A stretch of DNA of 64,000 nt from Daldinia sp. FL1419 (Eukaryota; Ascomycota; Sordariomycetes; Xylariales; Hypoxylaceae): assembly GCA_025201765.1 (NCBI GenBank), contig MU623409.1, forward strand, positions 1 through 64,000, read 5' to 3'. How positions within the stretch are numbered: the first letter of the stretch is position 1; the number at the start of each line of letters is the position of its first letter. Position numbers and translations under genes: made by a program. This document shows, one piece after another, positions 46,699-59,208 of this stretch. Under the pieces are notes generated by a model. The model was given only the letters and a program-made list of their open reading frames with translations, searched no databases and was not told where the DNA came from.

Positions 46699-49033
46699 TT
46701 TGGACCGCTCCTCAAGTCGAGTGAAACTAGCACAAAATGCTGTAGATATTCCTAGATATTCAAATACAAATGAGGCTACAAGCTTAGGTATTTATGTTCC
46801 GATAACATTGCAGGCACCTGCATATATGTCCCCTTACCCTAGTTCTCAAGGCGAACGAATAAACAGGATCTGTGTTAAAATAGCGGTATTGACAAACGCA
46901 AATCCCCACATATGAATCATGCCTTGGATGCGTACCTGGCAATCTAAGACGGGGTGTCAATCGCAACGACGGATTCTTTTCAAAACATCGCTTCTACTAC
47001 TCGTTATATGTTCCATGACGGGTTCTGTATTTTGAATTGAAATCATGTAGAATATTGGCCCTGTAACATTACCATTGTTATGTCGAGGGCACACGAGCCT
47101 GTTTGACAATTCTATTCTGAAGAAAGCACTGTTCTCGAAGGAAGGATGATCAGATATTACTACAACACGAGCATGCAGACTGTCTTGAGCGATTTCGGGA
47201 CGATCATCATACCTTACGTATGCTGAGTTGGCTGAAATGGCAGCTACGACGTGGTTGGTGCCAATATTTTCACCTATTTATGGTCAAGCGCCCGAGGCTA
47301 GGTGAAACTAAGAAATCTTTTGGAGGACAAAAGATTTTTCAGGTACAGGTTCAGGGGATTAAGATCCAAAAATATGGGTCAAGAGAATCTAATCAGCGGA
47401 TCTGATAAGATTAAATCAGATCGGTAGCCAATCAACGCTTCAATTAAACCGATCCCGGTTCTGGCGGGGGTTGATGGTTTATTCTAGGGTTACAACGCGT
47501 TTGCTGCGGGTTTCCCTTTTGAATGAACTACGTAAACTAAACTGAACATCTCACAAAACCAAGGACGATATCCCTCAGGTTCTAAATGCAATTGTGTTAA
47601 AGATGCGACAGAGAGTGCGGCTCAAATGAGGGGATAGTATAACGTTAAAAAATAATAATCATTCGCGAAATACTGACTTCCAAATATCGACATATGGTCA
47701 TGGGTTTTGGGTGCTTAAGATATAGTCGTTCTCTGAACCAAGCGCACGATAAGTAGCACAGTTTGAAAGCATTTTCATCACGCGTAAATTGATATTGGTA
47801 GCCTGGAAGTAATCGATAACTTGTGTAAAATTATTACTTTAAACGATTTACAATTGTTCTTTTCTCGAGAGGATTGCGAAGATCAGTTTCTAGAATCAAG
47901 GACGGTTAACTACCTAAGTACCTACCTATATAGTAGTTGATCGTAAATAAATTGGCATATGGGGACTAGCATTTCGAAATAAACTTTGTTACTATAGATA
48001 TTAGATGGGATCATTACATACGTATGTACCATCCCGGCTTTCTTGTGTACCTGTATGGCCTGGGTTCTCGACTCACTTCGTGCAACTATCCTAGAAGATT
48101 TTGTCAGATCACTGCTGAAGAGGTTTCGACTTCCAGACACTCACGGAACTCTAGGTTCAACGTATCTACATACGTTTCGTAACAAAACTGTATCAACTAC
48201 TTAATCTAAGTAGGTTTATAGTTCTTCGCACGAGGACAAAACGTTCGCACTTCATATTTAGTGTCCACGCATTCTCTGGTTTGAACAGAAGCAGTTTATA
48301 AATCTTCCTCCTCACTTTTAATCTTCCCATCATAGCCTCTCCTAGTTTTATTATTACTTAAGAGGTTGCCTTAGACCGGTTGTATCCTAAGAAGGCTCCC
48401 AAGGATGAATATGAAGAGAACCTTCATCGATGGCGGGAGCTAAGTTCCGATATACCTTCGAGGCCTCTCCCTAGCTTTTGGGATGAATATTAACAGCCTC
48501 AGGTAGCGTAAGATGGCATTATAGTGGGATCACTGTTAATGTGTCTCGACGACGTAAAATCGCGAGAACCCAGTAGTTTACGAAATTAGTAGTGTGTTTG
48601 AAATCCCAGAAGATATAAAAATGGATCAAGTTGGCTACTGGTGTTCTGGATACTTTGAGAATTTCTCGCTGTTGGGCTTGGGTCTTCTTAATCTAAAGTT
48701 GGGCGTGGGTACGTAAGAAGTCATTCGAGAAACACTCCTTTTGTGATCTAGTAGCTACCTCCTACATTCAGTTTCCTTGTTACGATTATCGTAAATACCT
48801 ATTAATATCGGTAGGGCCGCATATTACTATGGAGACGACCAGAAGGCTCTAATGGGGTGGATTCATCCAAACCGATCGGTATATTAAATCATTTACAAGT
48901 TGGGGTATCATTGCCTATCTTGAATCCTAGAATGGTCCCTAGATCCGTACAAAACGCCAACGCCCAAGTAGATTGATTACCTCCTCAGTTTTCCCCGCTG
49001 TGAGCCCAAACCTAGCCGATACAAAGATACCCT
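46699..49033. other. 2.3-kb region without a recognisable gene
   Basis: No supported frame. It includes the promoter side of the arylsulfotransferase gene, a small hairpin (GATCTGAT...ATCAGATC, 47399-47422) and one ACCTAAGTACCTACC word near 47911. Confidence 0.45.
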
Positions 49034-50568
49034 TCAATATTGGGGGATTTCCTTAATCTCATTATGTGCATCCTTTGAAACTGTGCAACTTGCGTCCCCG
49101 CTCGTTTCGCCAGTCTTACTTTTATTTTCTATGTGGCCTGGCTGCAATTCAGGAGGTGGGCCCCCTTTCACATCATCAAGACCCGGTCCAAATTCTTCGC
49201 CCAGATGAACATCTCCATCGTTTGGTGCAGGTATCATTTGTGGTACCTCTACTGAACGTCTCTGAAAATTCTTTGGGACGAATATCTTGTATATTGCTTT
49301 TCGGAAGGTTCGCGTGGTTCCGAATACAATGAAAACCTAGGATGCTTGAGTTAGCAAAGAGTGTAACGGGAAGGCTAAGCATAGCATATACTATGACTAC
49401 AGGCATATATCCAATGTAATCTCCATAATCCTCTTGCTATAGGCCAATGCGAGTAAGAATCGACTTACAAGTAAGCTTGTAGAAACGCCTGGCATGAAGA
49501 GCAGAAAGTCGTTTTTGGCTCGTTCCTTTGAGAGGTTCGCAGAAACCCCTAATTTCTCTATCGTATGGTTTGACAACTGAGATATCTCTAACAGTATCGT
49601 GACCAGCTGGAAGACTCCTAAAACGACGAACGCGATAGAGAACCGTAACACTAGCCAGCGATCGTAGACGTTTTGGCGACCATCACCCCGGTCCAGAACA
49701 TTAATGATTTCTCCACCTTCCTCTTGCGATCGCCTTGAAAACAAGTATCGGGCGTTCCATGAAGCGAGCCGACGCCGAGTGTAGATATATTTGATTAGAA
49801 TTGCTATTAGGAGAACACTGCCAATAGTGAGACTGATCATTACTAATAAAATAACATCTCTGTTAATATCCTACTAACCATGCTCGTGAATGCGAAAGGA
49901 TACATACTATTAAAGTTGGCAAGTATCAAGAAGGCTATATGCGAACTTTGGACAATATTTAAACGTAGGAGGCATAGCAGCAATACAGGTAGAACGATCG
50001 CAATGACTTTTGCTAACTGACTAGTCCTATGCTTGATACGTCTGAAGGTTGTGATAATTGTGAATTTAAAGACAGTTCGTGTAAGCGCAATGGCCCAGAA
50101 AAGGGTCAGCATTGCTTCCACGTTATACGTGTAATACTCTAGTCTTACCATCAGTAGCCCTTTAGCTGTTATATCATACCTTGGAAACTTACGAATATAG
50201 AAGAGGACAAGGTCCAATCCGACCGATGGTCCCGCGATAGCTATCTCGGGACTTCCGAGATGTGCGATAGCATGTTCATACTGCTCGACTTTAACATCCC
50301 TCCACCAAATAAACGTGTGAAATTGCTGAATGATACTACCAACGGTGCCTAGTAGCGTAGCGTACGAAAGAAGCGCGACATCTACGCGTGATGATTGTCA
50401 ATGGCTATTCATCCTGGAGTTAATCCAAATCTGAAACGTACAGCTATCCCTCTCATGATGCGTCCATACAAGCCAAATCATGATTATACTAGCCGCCAGA
50501 CACAGAAAGGAGTATAATAGCACCCCGATAGCAGTCCCAACTACCTCATGAAGTAGTTGGACCACCAT
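49034..50568 (-). CDS. Seven-transmembrane protein of unrecognised class, receptor-like
   Basis: Exons 50442..50568, 49908..50381, 49469..49842 and 49034..49336 give 425 residues. Seven hydrophobic segments are visible: GVLLYSFLCLAASIIMIWLV (near 14-34), VALLSYATLLGTVGSII, MLTLFWAIALTRTVF, VIAIVLPVLLLCLL, MISLTIGSVLLIAILI, FSIAFVVLGVFQLVTILL and LFMPGVSTSLLVFIVFGTT. A basic post-helix segment (TRTFRKAIYKIFVPK) and a hydrophilic C-terminal tail follow. Topology resembles a G-protein-coupled receptor, with helix 7 ending FGTT like some fungal pheromone-receptor-type proteins, but I cannot assign a family. Introns are 60, 65 and 132 bp. The last was chosen because GTAAGT and CCTAG are both phase 0 and join helix 7. 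The 132-bp interval also encodes a hydrophobic alternative frame. Confidence 0.68.
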
Positions 50569-53038
50569 GTCGAGCGGGTGAGTAATAGGCGAGGCATTGG
50601 AGTCGTCAAAATAAACTTAATCGTAAATTAGCAAAATAGAACACCGCATACATGTAATGGAAAATAAGCCTTGCTACCCAAGACCTTCTCGACATCTATT
50701 CATTATAACTTATGCGACGACTTAGCACTGCCGCCAATTCTAGATGCCAAGACACCAGCGCTGTCACTGCTACAACCTTTATCGGGTATGTTACCGAGAT
50801 AATCCATGTTCTATCCGCCCTGGATCCGCGTGGGGGGCATCAGAGATACCCAGATGGCTAGGGCCCACGGAGCGAGAGGTCACAATACGAATTAGAGATT
50901 TTAAGCGAGAAATATTTACGTCTCCAATAACAAGAGCGAAGATCTATGCCGGTAGCATTGGCACTATCTGCCGAAACCTCCTGTGATGAAACTTGACCCC
51001 ACGCCCCGTACTGTAACCAAATTCCCATACCTTGGTCCGGGAAGAGGTGGGTGGTATATAAGAGATTCTCGTTCGCTGTTACTTGACATGGCGAACTTCA
51101 ACAGGGTGGCTAGAGTAATCAATTACATAAACATAGATATATCTTGGGTTACTTAACGACTACGAATGCTGGCTATTTGGCCACTGCTTACTATACGTAA
51201 AGCTTTCCTTTAGCACAATTCCACCTTATGCATCAACACCATGCGTGATAATTTACTAGGGCCAGCGACCAGGTTTTTATGGCCAGCTGCAGTGATCAGC
51301 GAATCGATCAAGCTCCTAGTCTAAGATCTGGTTTTACGGGCCCCTAGTAATGGTTGGATCGAACTATGCTCCGCAGGAAAACATGCGTAACTAGGTAATA
51401 TCGCAATAGTTATATGAGATAATATACCCTTGGAGATTTAACACCAACAGAGCATTAAAAATATGTCATGGGCCATCATAGCTGGCTAATATTATTCTTT
51501 TTATTCTCTCTAGGAAAAGGGGCAATGTATCAGCATTTCAAGACCCTGAGGAGCCGAAGCTGCGTGCTAAGTACCTACCTATATAAACCCACTGGGAATA
51601 TATAACACGACTCTTAAAATATTTCTAGTAAGCATCCCTACTATGGACTTCTCTTTCGCTCAAACCTTCCGGTATTTTACTTGGCATCGTATTTATTCCA
51701 TGAAACCTCTGAAAATAACTGAATGACTATATACCGGATAGTATAGCTTGATTCACATTGTTACCCCCCAAAGGTTACCGCACGCTGATGGAAGTTTAGA
51801 GGAAATCTCTGGCCACCTTCCATCTTTAGCAGTAAGGCGTTGCCAATTCACATATGGCAGCTATGCTAATCAGGGGTAAGTAGGGGTAAAAAAAGTGCCT
51901 GTGATATCATACCTACTCAAGTCCGGCAACTTAAGAAGTTTTGGAGTTCGTGGAAACATTGGTACGGTAGCATTTTTTACGCAGTGTGGCGTTGGGGGCA
52001 TGGTAGTTCTCATGCTGGCCTTCTCCCCAATTGGATACCCAACGTTATCAACTCAACGTAGCCTATATCATAGGTACGATAGAGATAAAGAAGTTACTAT
52101 TTATATCTCAATAATATCAATATAGAATGGTGCACTAAACCTAGCCCCTCGATATGGTGAATCATAGTTCTCTAGTAGTTAGAACCGATCTGTTCCGGGC
52201 TTAACCATAACGTTCTTTCAACATTCATGGCATCTTCTTTGCAGCTCTATCACGTTTTCTCCGGGGTACAGAGGCGAAAGAGAATTGTCTTGACACCTTC
52301 CTATTATGGATGCGTATGTCGAAGAGTATTTGGAGCTTAGCATCGTACCCTTATCCTGATCGAGGAAAGACGATATCCGCGAGCCTAATCTACTATACGG
52401 TCTGTCGCATTCCGTAGCCGCCTTACATGAGCGTAACAGCTGACACATCGGAATGGAGCTCTGGGTATATCACGTATTCGCCCCTGATTCTGAGGTATGT
52501 ATAATAGGGAATATCCAGCCAAATAGCGACGTCACATATCGGTTGTACAGCTCGAAAGAGGAGCCTTTAACTTGGAAGCATATGGATTAAGCTAGTGATC
52601 AGACAAGGCGTCAAGATGCGACATACCGTTCCGTGATGGTCTCAAGAGAATTGAGATAATCTGCTATGACAGGTTAGGAGGTTCCTAGGTGCCTAGGTAA
52701 TTGGCGGATCGAAAAACTCGAGTCGCAAGCAGGCCAGGATTGATCGAGGAGTACACCGGTTTCCCGTGCCCCTCACTACAACGTGGCGCTCAAACATCCG
52801 TTCATAAAGGGTCAGTATCCCAAGCATTACACTAGGGGATACATACTAGTACTTGTCTATAATAATGTACAGAGAAATATAAAGTCTAAGAAGCTAGGCG
52901 CGGCCCTCGAACATACCTCGTAGACAGCATTAATATTTGAAGCGCACACTCGTGCAAAGATTCCCACGAACTTGGTCGCGGGACTTCAAAGGTATCCGCA
53001 CAACATTAATTCGTCTCAAATAGCTCAAGTCCCACTCA
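50569..53038. other. 2.5-kb region without a recognisable gene
   Basis: Only short frames without domain signal. A CCTAGGTGCCTAGGTAA word occurs near 52683-52699. Ordinary base composition; no RIP signature. Confidence 0.45.
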
Positions 53039-55063
53039 CTATACATCGCTCTTGGCGATTTCAAAAACATCGGCCCATTCCTGTGGTCTGAAACGACCAT
53101 CTTCGTAAGTATTGTTCACATACGTCTCAGCCTCTTTTGCCCAAGCCAAGAGCTGCTCTTCTGCACCCCACTCTCCCATTGCCATGAGACCGACCGGCAA
53201 CTTGCCCTCACCCGACTCGGGATCGACGTAGCCAACGGGCGCGGTAACCGCGGGGCAGCCTGTTGAATTTGCTAGCCAGATATACATCATGTTACGGATT
53301 GTTACATTGCCGTCGCTAAATCCGTACGCCTGGTCGTCCGGGTGGATCTTCCAACCAGCTTCAGGGGCTGTTGGCGTCAATATTAACATGCCTGGATATT
53401 TCTTCCATAAAAATGCAAGATGCTCCATGAGCAATCCTCTCAATTGTCCGTACTTGATCATATCAGTACCTAAAGTGCACGAGCCAACTCCCATTAAAAG
53501 TTGGTTGCAGTTATTGAGACCCGCGAGCGGACGGGTTGGGTCCTTAGCGTTTGAGCTATGGTGGTCAATGCCCTCAGTCAGGGCCCATGCGCTGTGGGCG
53601 TACTGGCCCTCTTGTATGTAGGGAATACTAATATCAACAACTTCATAGCCTAGTTTATCCGTGAAATAAGCGATCGCCTTTTTGGTAATACCAAGAACAT
53701 CGGGAGAGGCTTGGTCAAACCAATCGCCGTAAATGCCGATTGTTTTCTTATCAGAAGGGCTCGGTGGAACAGACAATGCAAAAGAGCCCTGTATTGGATC
53801 ATCCGGATTAGGCGCAGTCACTAAAATATTATTCGAAGTTAGAAGGTTGGTTTCACCGAATTTCGGGTCGTCATTCCTCAGCGCGAGATCCGTTAACCGC
53901 TCCGGTTACAAAATAGCAAGGATATACTTACTGATACGGTACGCGATAGCCAAGTCATTTGCAGTGGCCGTCAGGGGGCCAATGACACAAATTGCAGACT
54001 TCATGGTGTGAGCACGGTGTAAGGTAGGTTTCAATCCATACGCGCCGTTAAATGAAGCGGGAATGCGGACACTTCCTCCTGCATCAGTGCCAATCGAGAT
54101 CGGGACCAATCCGGAAGAAATGGCAGATCCCCCACCAGATGACGAACCACCCGGGTAGTATGATTTGTTGTTCCAATTTATGGGAGTTCCCCAGCGTGGA
54201 TTGCATCCACTAATATCCGAACCGAGCTCATGCATCACCTGCTTGCCAACGACGATAGCTCCCGCGGCTTCTAACTGTGCGACCGGCCAGATGGTGCTGG
54301 TTGCAGGTTTGAAGAAGGGATCGGATGGGTCGAAGGGCCGTCCCATATGAGAGATATACCCTTCGACATCCGTGTCGTCCTTGACCCCAATCGGTACTCC
54401 ATCGAGAACGCTTAATGGCTGACCAGCAGCATACCGTTCCGTTGACTTCTCAGCCGCCGCAAGTACAAGGTCTTCTTTTGTAACCGACCAGGCCGACTCG
54501 TACTTTGCCGGGGGATTCTGACCTCTGGTGATGAGTGGGAGCAAGGCCTTCGCTACTTGAAGTGGAGTTAGTTTCCCGGATTTGAAGAGCTCATGATAAT
54601 CAGCAGCGGAATAAAAGCGACCGGCTAGATCATCTGGCTGCCTTTGATATAGATCAGCCGTGATCTCGGCCTTGCTCTGAACAACACCATCGGCGATAAG
54701 CGGAGTAACAATGGGCTGTTTATTTTATCAACTATTAGATATTCCATTTAGAGCAGATGATAACTGCATACTTGAAGACGCCAGTCGTACTTATTCAGAC
54801 CCGGTATGTCTCTGGCACAGCCAAATTTGGCATTTCCCCAGGTAGCTTTGGCTACAGATGGGAAATATGCAACGCTAGATTCTTATAAGCAAATATTCGT
54901 GTATTCGCGAAATAGAAAGACGACCCAGCGCTACCTACAGTTTCGCCGCAATAACCAGAGACCATCCTCTAAGTGCAGGGTTCTGATCCTGGGTTGGCCT
55001 ATATGTTGTTTTAGGACCTTCTTTAGCAAGAGGGTATCCTGAGAACCGCTGTGATGACGCCAT
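53039..55063 (-). CDS. Amidase-signature family hydrolase
   Basis: Exons 54939..55063, 54772..54874, 53932..54715 and 53039..53820 give 597 residues with consistent phases. The catalytic triad is present: Lys188 (VPIGVKDD), cis-Ser at 267/268 (GGSSSGGGS) and nucleophile Ser291 (GTDAGGSVRIP), with spacing close to the family norm. No signal peptide is seen. The N-terminal 80 residues (WGNAKFGCARDIPGLNKY) follow the pattern of large fungal amidases. The family hydrolyses amide bonds by the Ser-Ser-Lys mechanism. The enzyme type (acetamidase, fatty-acid amide hydrolase or a metabolite-specific amidase) cannot be told. GatA of the mitochondrial amidotransferase is unlikely because no transit peptide is seen and the gene sits among accessory genes. 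The third intron is 111 bp. Confidence 0.92.
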
Positions 55064-55622
55064 TATGGCAATTGATAAATATTGGTGTTTTTCTAAAAGA
55101 CACGTTAAATGTTATTGTTACGAAGCTGCCAGCTTGGGAAGCCAAATTAATAGTAGCTTTCTTTAAGTTGAACAGATATATAACACTTCGCTACCTCGGC
55201 ACCGGTAAAATATCGCTAAATACCAAATTGCACGGACTTGGATAATAAAATCCCTTGCATTAGGTACATCTCGTAAGGTTTCAACCTTATTAAGTAATCC
55301 AGGTTAATCGCTTGCACGGGTCCGCTTAAGCAAGAGAGCCACATGCGAAGCCACAGCAACCCCCATGCCCTATGTCTACCAGTGATCAAGATCTAAGTAC
55401 ATTGTACATCTTCCCGGAAGGTAATCTCAAAACGCACTTGAAAAAAAAAAACCAAACTTATTTTCATCCTCAATAGTTTGACCAGAAATTGTGAAAGCAC
55501 ACAATAAAGAATATGCTGCTTCCAGAAAGTAGGTAGCGCCCAATAGTATAATGCGAGCACAAGAGATCCCGCTATCTCTTAGTTTATTCAACTCTCTGTT
55601 CTATCCATATAGGGTGTATTAT
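55064..55622. other. Intergenic region upstream of the amidase gene
   Basis: Contains an A-tract near 55441-55451. No gene seen. It separates the amidase start from the end of the 2EXR gene. Confidence 0.45.
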
Positions 55623-56450
55623 CTACCTCCATCCCAGGATAAGCAGTGCCGGGCGGAACTCCGGCAACCGTTTCCATTGTTGAAGGATCCAAGGATGATC
55701 TGGGGTGATAGGGGTAGCTGTTGGAAACGATGCTGTAGATTCTTCTTGTGCATATCCAGCCTGTAATAGACGCTCATGATAGCGACATATTTCTTCCAGT
55801 ATGACCTTGTCCAGGTTCGACCGCAGGATAAGTTCAACATCTTGGCGCTGAGGAAAGACTGGTGACATTTCTTGAAATCGTGCCCACGCTTTATAACCGT
55901 CTATCTTTCTCTGATCCTCATCACTACACAAGTCAAGAACCGTCCCCTTGCCCTTGTCTTGTTCCGTCATGTCCGGTCGAAACTTGGGCCAATATGCCGT
56001 CTCGATCTGCTCGACAATCAAGTATACCACCTTTACGCTGTGAAACCGTTGGCCCTCGATGAGATCCTTGATAACAGCTTTAATCTCGCCCTCGAAGTCT
56101 CCCGCGTTAATTACTAGCTTCTCGGCCACGGAGAAGAACGGCTCTGGATTCGACAGCGGATAAGGGTAACCGCTATGAAGCTCGAGTAGATCACGAGAAC
56201 CAATAAACCAAGTAGTCGTGTGAATATCTTCCGCAGTTGGGAAACCCCGTACAACTGAATGGTTTACTGCGACTTCTCGTGATTCTCGGCACACGTGGGC
56301 AATGACAGGCGGTAGAAGACGCCAATTCTCCCAAGGCACATTTTTGGCAAAGAGTTGGATGCGGCCTCTGGGTAGAGCGTGGACCCAGATTAGGCGTCTA
56401 ATCTCTGTAGGTAGTCGAGGGAATTGCGGGAAGGATTGGTAGTTTGACAT
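55623..56450 (-). CDS. 2EXR-domain protein
   Basis: A single exon of 275 residues starts MSNYQSFPQFPRLPTEIRRL. The FPQFPRLPTEIRRLIWVHAL segment followed by PPVIAHVCRESREVAVNH is the hallmark of the fungal 2EXR domain, an F-box-like helical module expanded in ascomycetes. Residues 60-270 are soluble and of no recognised fold. Function is unknown for nearly all members. There is no signal peptide or membrane segment. Confidence 0.87.
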   Translation of the reverse strand: MSNYQSFPQFPRLPTEIRRLIWVHALPRGRIQLFAKNVPWENWRLLPPVIAHVCRESREVAVNHSVVRGFPTAEDIHTTTWFIGSRDLLELHSGYPYPLSNPEPFFSVAEKLVINAGDFEGEIKAVIKDLIEGQRFHSVKVVYLIVEQIETAYWPKFRPDMTEQDKGKGTVLDLCSDEDQRKIDGYKAWARFQEMSPVFPQRQDVELILRSNLDKVILEEICRYHERLLQAGYAQEESTASFPTATPITPDHPWILQQWKRLPEFRPALLILGWR

Positions 56451-57505
56451 TTGCCGTGCTCGTCTTGGGGTCTTGCTAATTCAGTCTAGGGGCTAGTTGA
56501 CAAGCTAGAGGCTGGGCGCTTCGAGTAGGCTTTTTTGACCCAAACTGAATATTCGTGGCTACTCTCGTAATAAAATTCGGAATGGTTGTCATGGACTCGA
56601 GATTCAACCATGACTACCAGGATGCACAACCAACTTCTCGCATTAGTATTTTATAGTTTCCGACATCCAGAGGGTAAGAGTTTATACCAGAGTTGAACGA
56701 GATAGAATGTACTAGACAGACGGGAGACTTGAATATTGGGAAACCCATCAGGGGTCCCGAATCTCGATATATATACATAGGTAGGTATACATATATAAAT
56801 ACAACATGTAAGAGTTGGGGCAGCGTTGGACTGTCGTGATTGTACGACGATGGTTTCCATTGCGTAAGGCTGTCTGGCCAAACTGGGACGGATTGAAATT
56901 TGTGGATCCAGTAAAGGGCATTGGAGTTGACGTGATTAGTTGGGCTGATCGCATCATTCTCTCACTACTGGTGGTTCTCCAATGTTTGATGCCGCAATTC
57001 TACACAACTTGATGATATCTTCATATAGCTTGGCATCATGATAGCCTGTGGATAGGTATTCAACCATGATTTCCCTCAGAACCAATATTTTACGGTGATC
57101 AATTTTCCCTGCGAAATCTCGCCATCCTTAATAACGATCCCCTCTACTTAATCGATGCTTCCTCGCGTCATCCAGCACAAATATAATCCTATCAAGCAGA
57201 ATTAACCCATGGCGTAGTATTCATTATTGCGACTCCATTTTTCCTAGAATCGGCTTGATAGGTACGAAATATGTATAAAGGAAACATAATCCGCTAATTC
57301 CAATCTGACGATACGGAACCTGTGACACTTCCAAGCATCTATATTAGTGCTTGGGAAGCAATATAGTAGCCGTATGTCTAGGCATATAGGCATTCCTACC
57401 ATCTTGCTTCATGCATGGCGATAGATTGTATCAAATGACCAATGTACAATAGTCGGTCTATACAACTTCTATCCGAGGAAATATCCTTCCGTCTCCCGCT
57501 CGTTT
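56451..57505. other. Intergenic region
   Basis: No gene supported. A TATATATACATAGGTAGGTA stretch lies at 56768-56787. Confidence 0.45.
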
Positions 57506-57784
57506 TTATGTCCGACCCTCTTCGGTCTTTTTAACTTTCTGTTCGGCCCATTTCAATGATTCATTGGTAATAAAATATACCGCCGGCCAAAAGATACCCG
57601 CCCTAAGTAAAGCCTTCTTCACTACACCAGGCGGCGTCTTCATAAATCTCTTCTCGACGACCAAATGCCACGACGATTCTAGGATGAAGCCTGCGGAGCA
57701 TATACGACCAAGTTGATCCTTGCCTGTGGTGTTGTGGATTCGTTCAGCTAATTGAAGCGAATATGGTTTAGATGATGAAGCCAT
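57506..57784 (-). CDS. Small hypothetical protein, 92 residues
   Basis: An uninterrupted frame with ATG at 57784 reads MASSSKPYSLQLAERIHNTT and ends KVKKTEEGRT. It is rich in basic and aromatic residues, with one weakly hydrophobic stretch (ALLRAGIFWPAVYFI, about 60-74). Codon content looks coding and the pyrimidine-rich TTCATCATCTAAACC-type surroundings give no contradiction, but there is no recognised domain. It may be a small peripheral or mitochondrial protein. It is the most gene-like of the short frames in this part of the window. Confidence 0.5.
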   Translation of the reverse strand: MASSSKPYSLQLAERIHNTTGKDQLGRICSAGFILESSWHLVVEKRFMKTPPGVVKKALLRAGIFWPAVYFITNESLKWAEQKVKKTEEGRT

Positions 57785-58330
57785 TGTTTCTATTTTGTTT
57801 ACCGGCCCGCTAGAAGTGATGTGTAATCTGCGTAGCGTTACTGGAGGAGATACAGTATTTGGTGCGAGTTTTTTTTAAGTAGCGCATGGTCCAGACGCCC
57901 ACTTGTACCTAACCGTCTCGAAGCTAAAGATAAGTGGGTACTGTAAAATTCCCCCAGGATATTGTACACCGTTACCACCGCCGCCCTTCCATCTTCCATT
58001 AACTCAGTAGGTTCCTTTTCCGAAAAAGTGCTTAACCTTATCTTAAGCGTTCAAAATAACACCGAATGATAATTTATTAAATGGTTTTCTTCAGCGATCC
58101 CTTTTACTTAACATAATGTCATATTCACTTCTTTGGGATGTACGAATGAAAGGTGCCTACCTAGGTGGTACCTCTTAAAGGAATTTCGAAGTGTTACAAA
58201 GTAAGATGCAGATTAAAGGCCAGGTTACCATCATCAAATTCCAATAATTTAAAACTGACATTAGAGCAAGAAAGGGGGCTGCTGAAGCGTCGCATAAATA
58301 TGGAGTAACATATATTTCATGGATAGATAT
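57785..58330. other. Intergenic region
   Basis: No gene. A T-tract occurs near 57870, and a CCTACCTAGGTGGTACC word at about 58156-58172. Confidence 0.45.
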
Positions 58331-59208
58331 CTATGTCAATAATGGCTGCTGCTCAGCATCGTCCTCAACTGCGGGGCGATCTCCTTCTCTGAACCTATAT
58401 GTTTTATTAGAACAAGTATCCGGCAATTTTTGGCATTTATTTATTTACTCACATTGTGTATCCTACGAACGAGAAGAGCCAAAACGAGCCGAGATAGGTC
58501 AAACACCACTCAAGTATTCCCGAGGACTTGAAATAGCCATCGTACATGAGAATTACAAACGCTAATCCACAGCCAAATTGACAAGCTACCAGAGCCGTGT
58601 TAAAAATACACCTTTGGCTATGTCAACGTCGCGATCCTCCGGCTCGATCCATGTGTTTTCAAAGTGACTTACCATTTTCTCAGGCCTACAAACACCATGG
58701 GACCCCAAATCTGATCCCACCATACAGCGGTAGTAGTTACTGCACTAGCAAAAAGGCCTCCGAATGTGCCCATAAGGAGATGTCGATGCCTTACATGTGC
58801 GTCATCCGTATCGAATATGCTGAGGTTTATTAGACTAACGGCAGCAGTGATGCCGGCAATCTGTGCGATCAAGCTCGTAGCCTGCCGCCACGGAGCGTCG
58901 TCTGTCAGACCGTAAAACTGCGGCGAATATCGCACGTGATGGACCGAGAACATCGTTCCAAGAAACGAGAGTCCCGTAGCTGCGCATCCGATGATAAACA
59001 CAGGTTTGAATTGATGGGCAGCGATATCGCTAATGAACGGGACGTATGGGTTCACTTGTCCGGGATATTGGGGACGGCCGATAGCTAGCCATCTTACTAG
59101 TAAAATCGTGAGCGTTAAAAACCAACATATACCAGCGAGAAAAGGGAAGAGCCAAAGACGCCTGATGGAGAAGAAATCTCGAAATGTTCGATACCAAATT
59201 CCCGCCAT
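58331..59208 (-). CDS. FRAG1/DRAM/Sfk1-family six-transmembrane protein
   Basis: Exons 58673..59208, 58453..58617 and 58331..58394 give 254 residues. Introns are 55 and 58 bp. Six hydrophobic segments are visible: LFPFLAGICWFLTLTILLV, FIIGCAATGLSFLGTMF, LIAQIAGITAAVSLINL, MGTFGGLFASAVTTTAVWW, LVACQFGCGLAFVILMY and LTYLGSFWLFSFVGY. The DIAAHQFKPVF loop before helix 2 and HVRHRH before helix 4 fit the family. Relatives include Sfk1 (lipid asymmetry and PI4-kinase at the yeast plasma membrane), PGAP2/FRAG1 (GPI lipid remodelling) and DRAM. Which role applies is open. The short tail ends in an acidic DDAEQQPLLT stretch with a possible dileucine sorting motif. Confidence 0.85.

Noticed and set aside
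47399..47422. Hairpin GATCTGAT...ATCAGATC
   Set aside because: An 8-bp stem without a T-run or neighbouring gene end; not enough to call a regulatory structure.
54824..54840. Match to the MITE word GGCACAGCCAAA
   Set aside because: It lies within exon 2 of the amidase gene, has no inverted partner or target duplication nearby, and is short enough to be chance.
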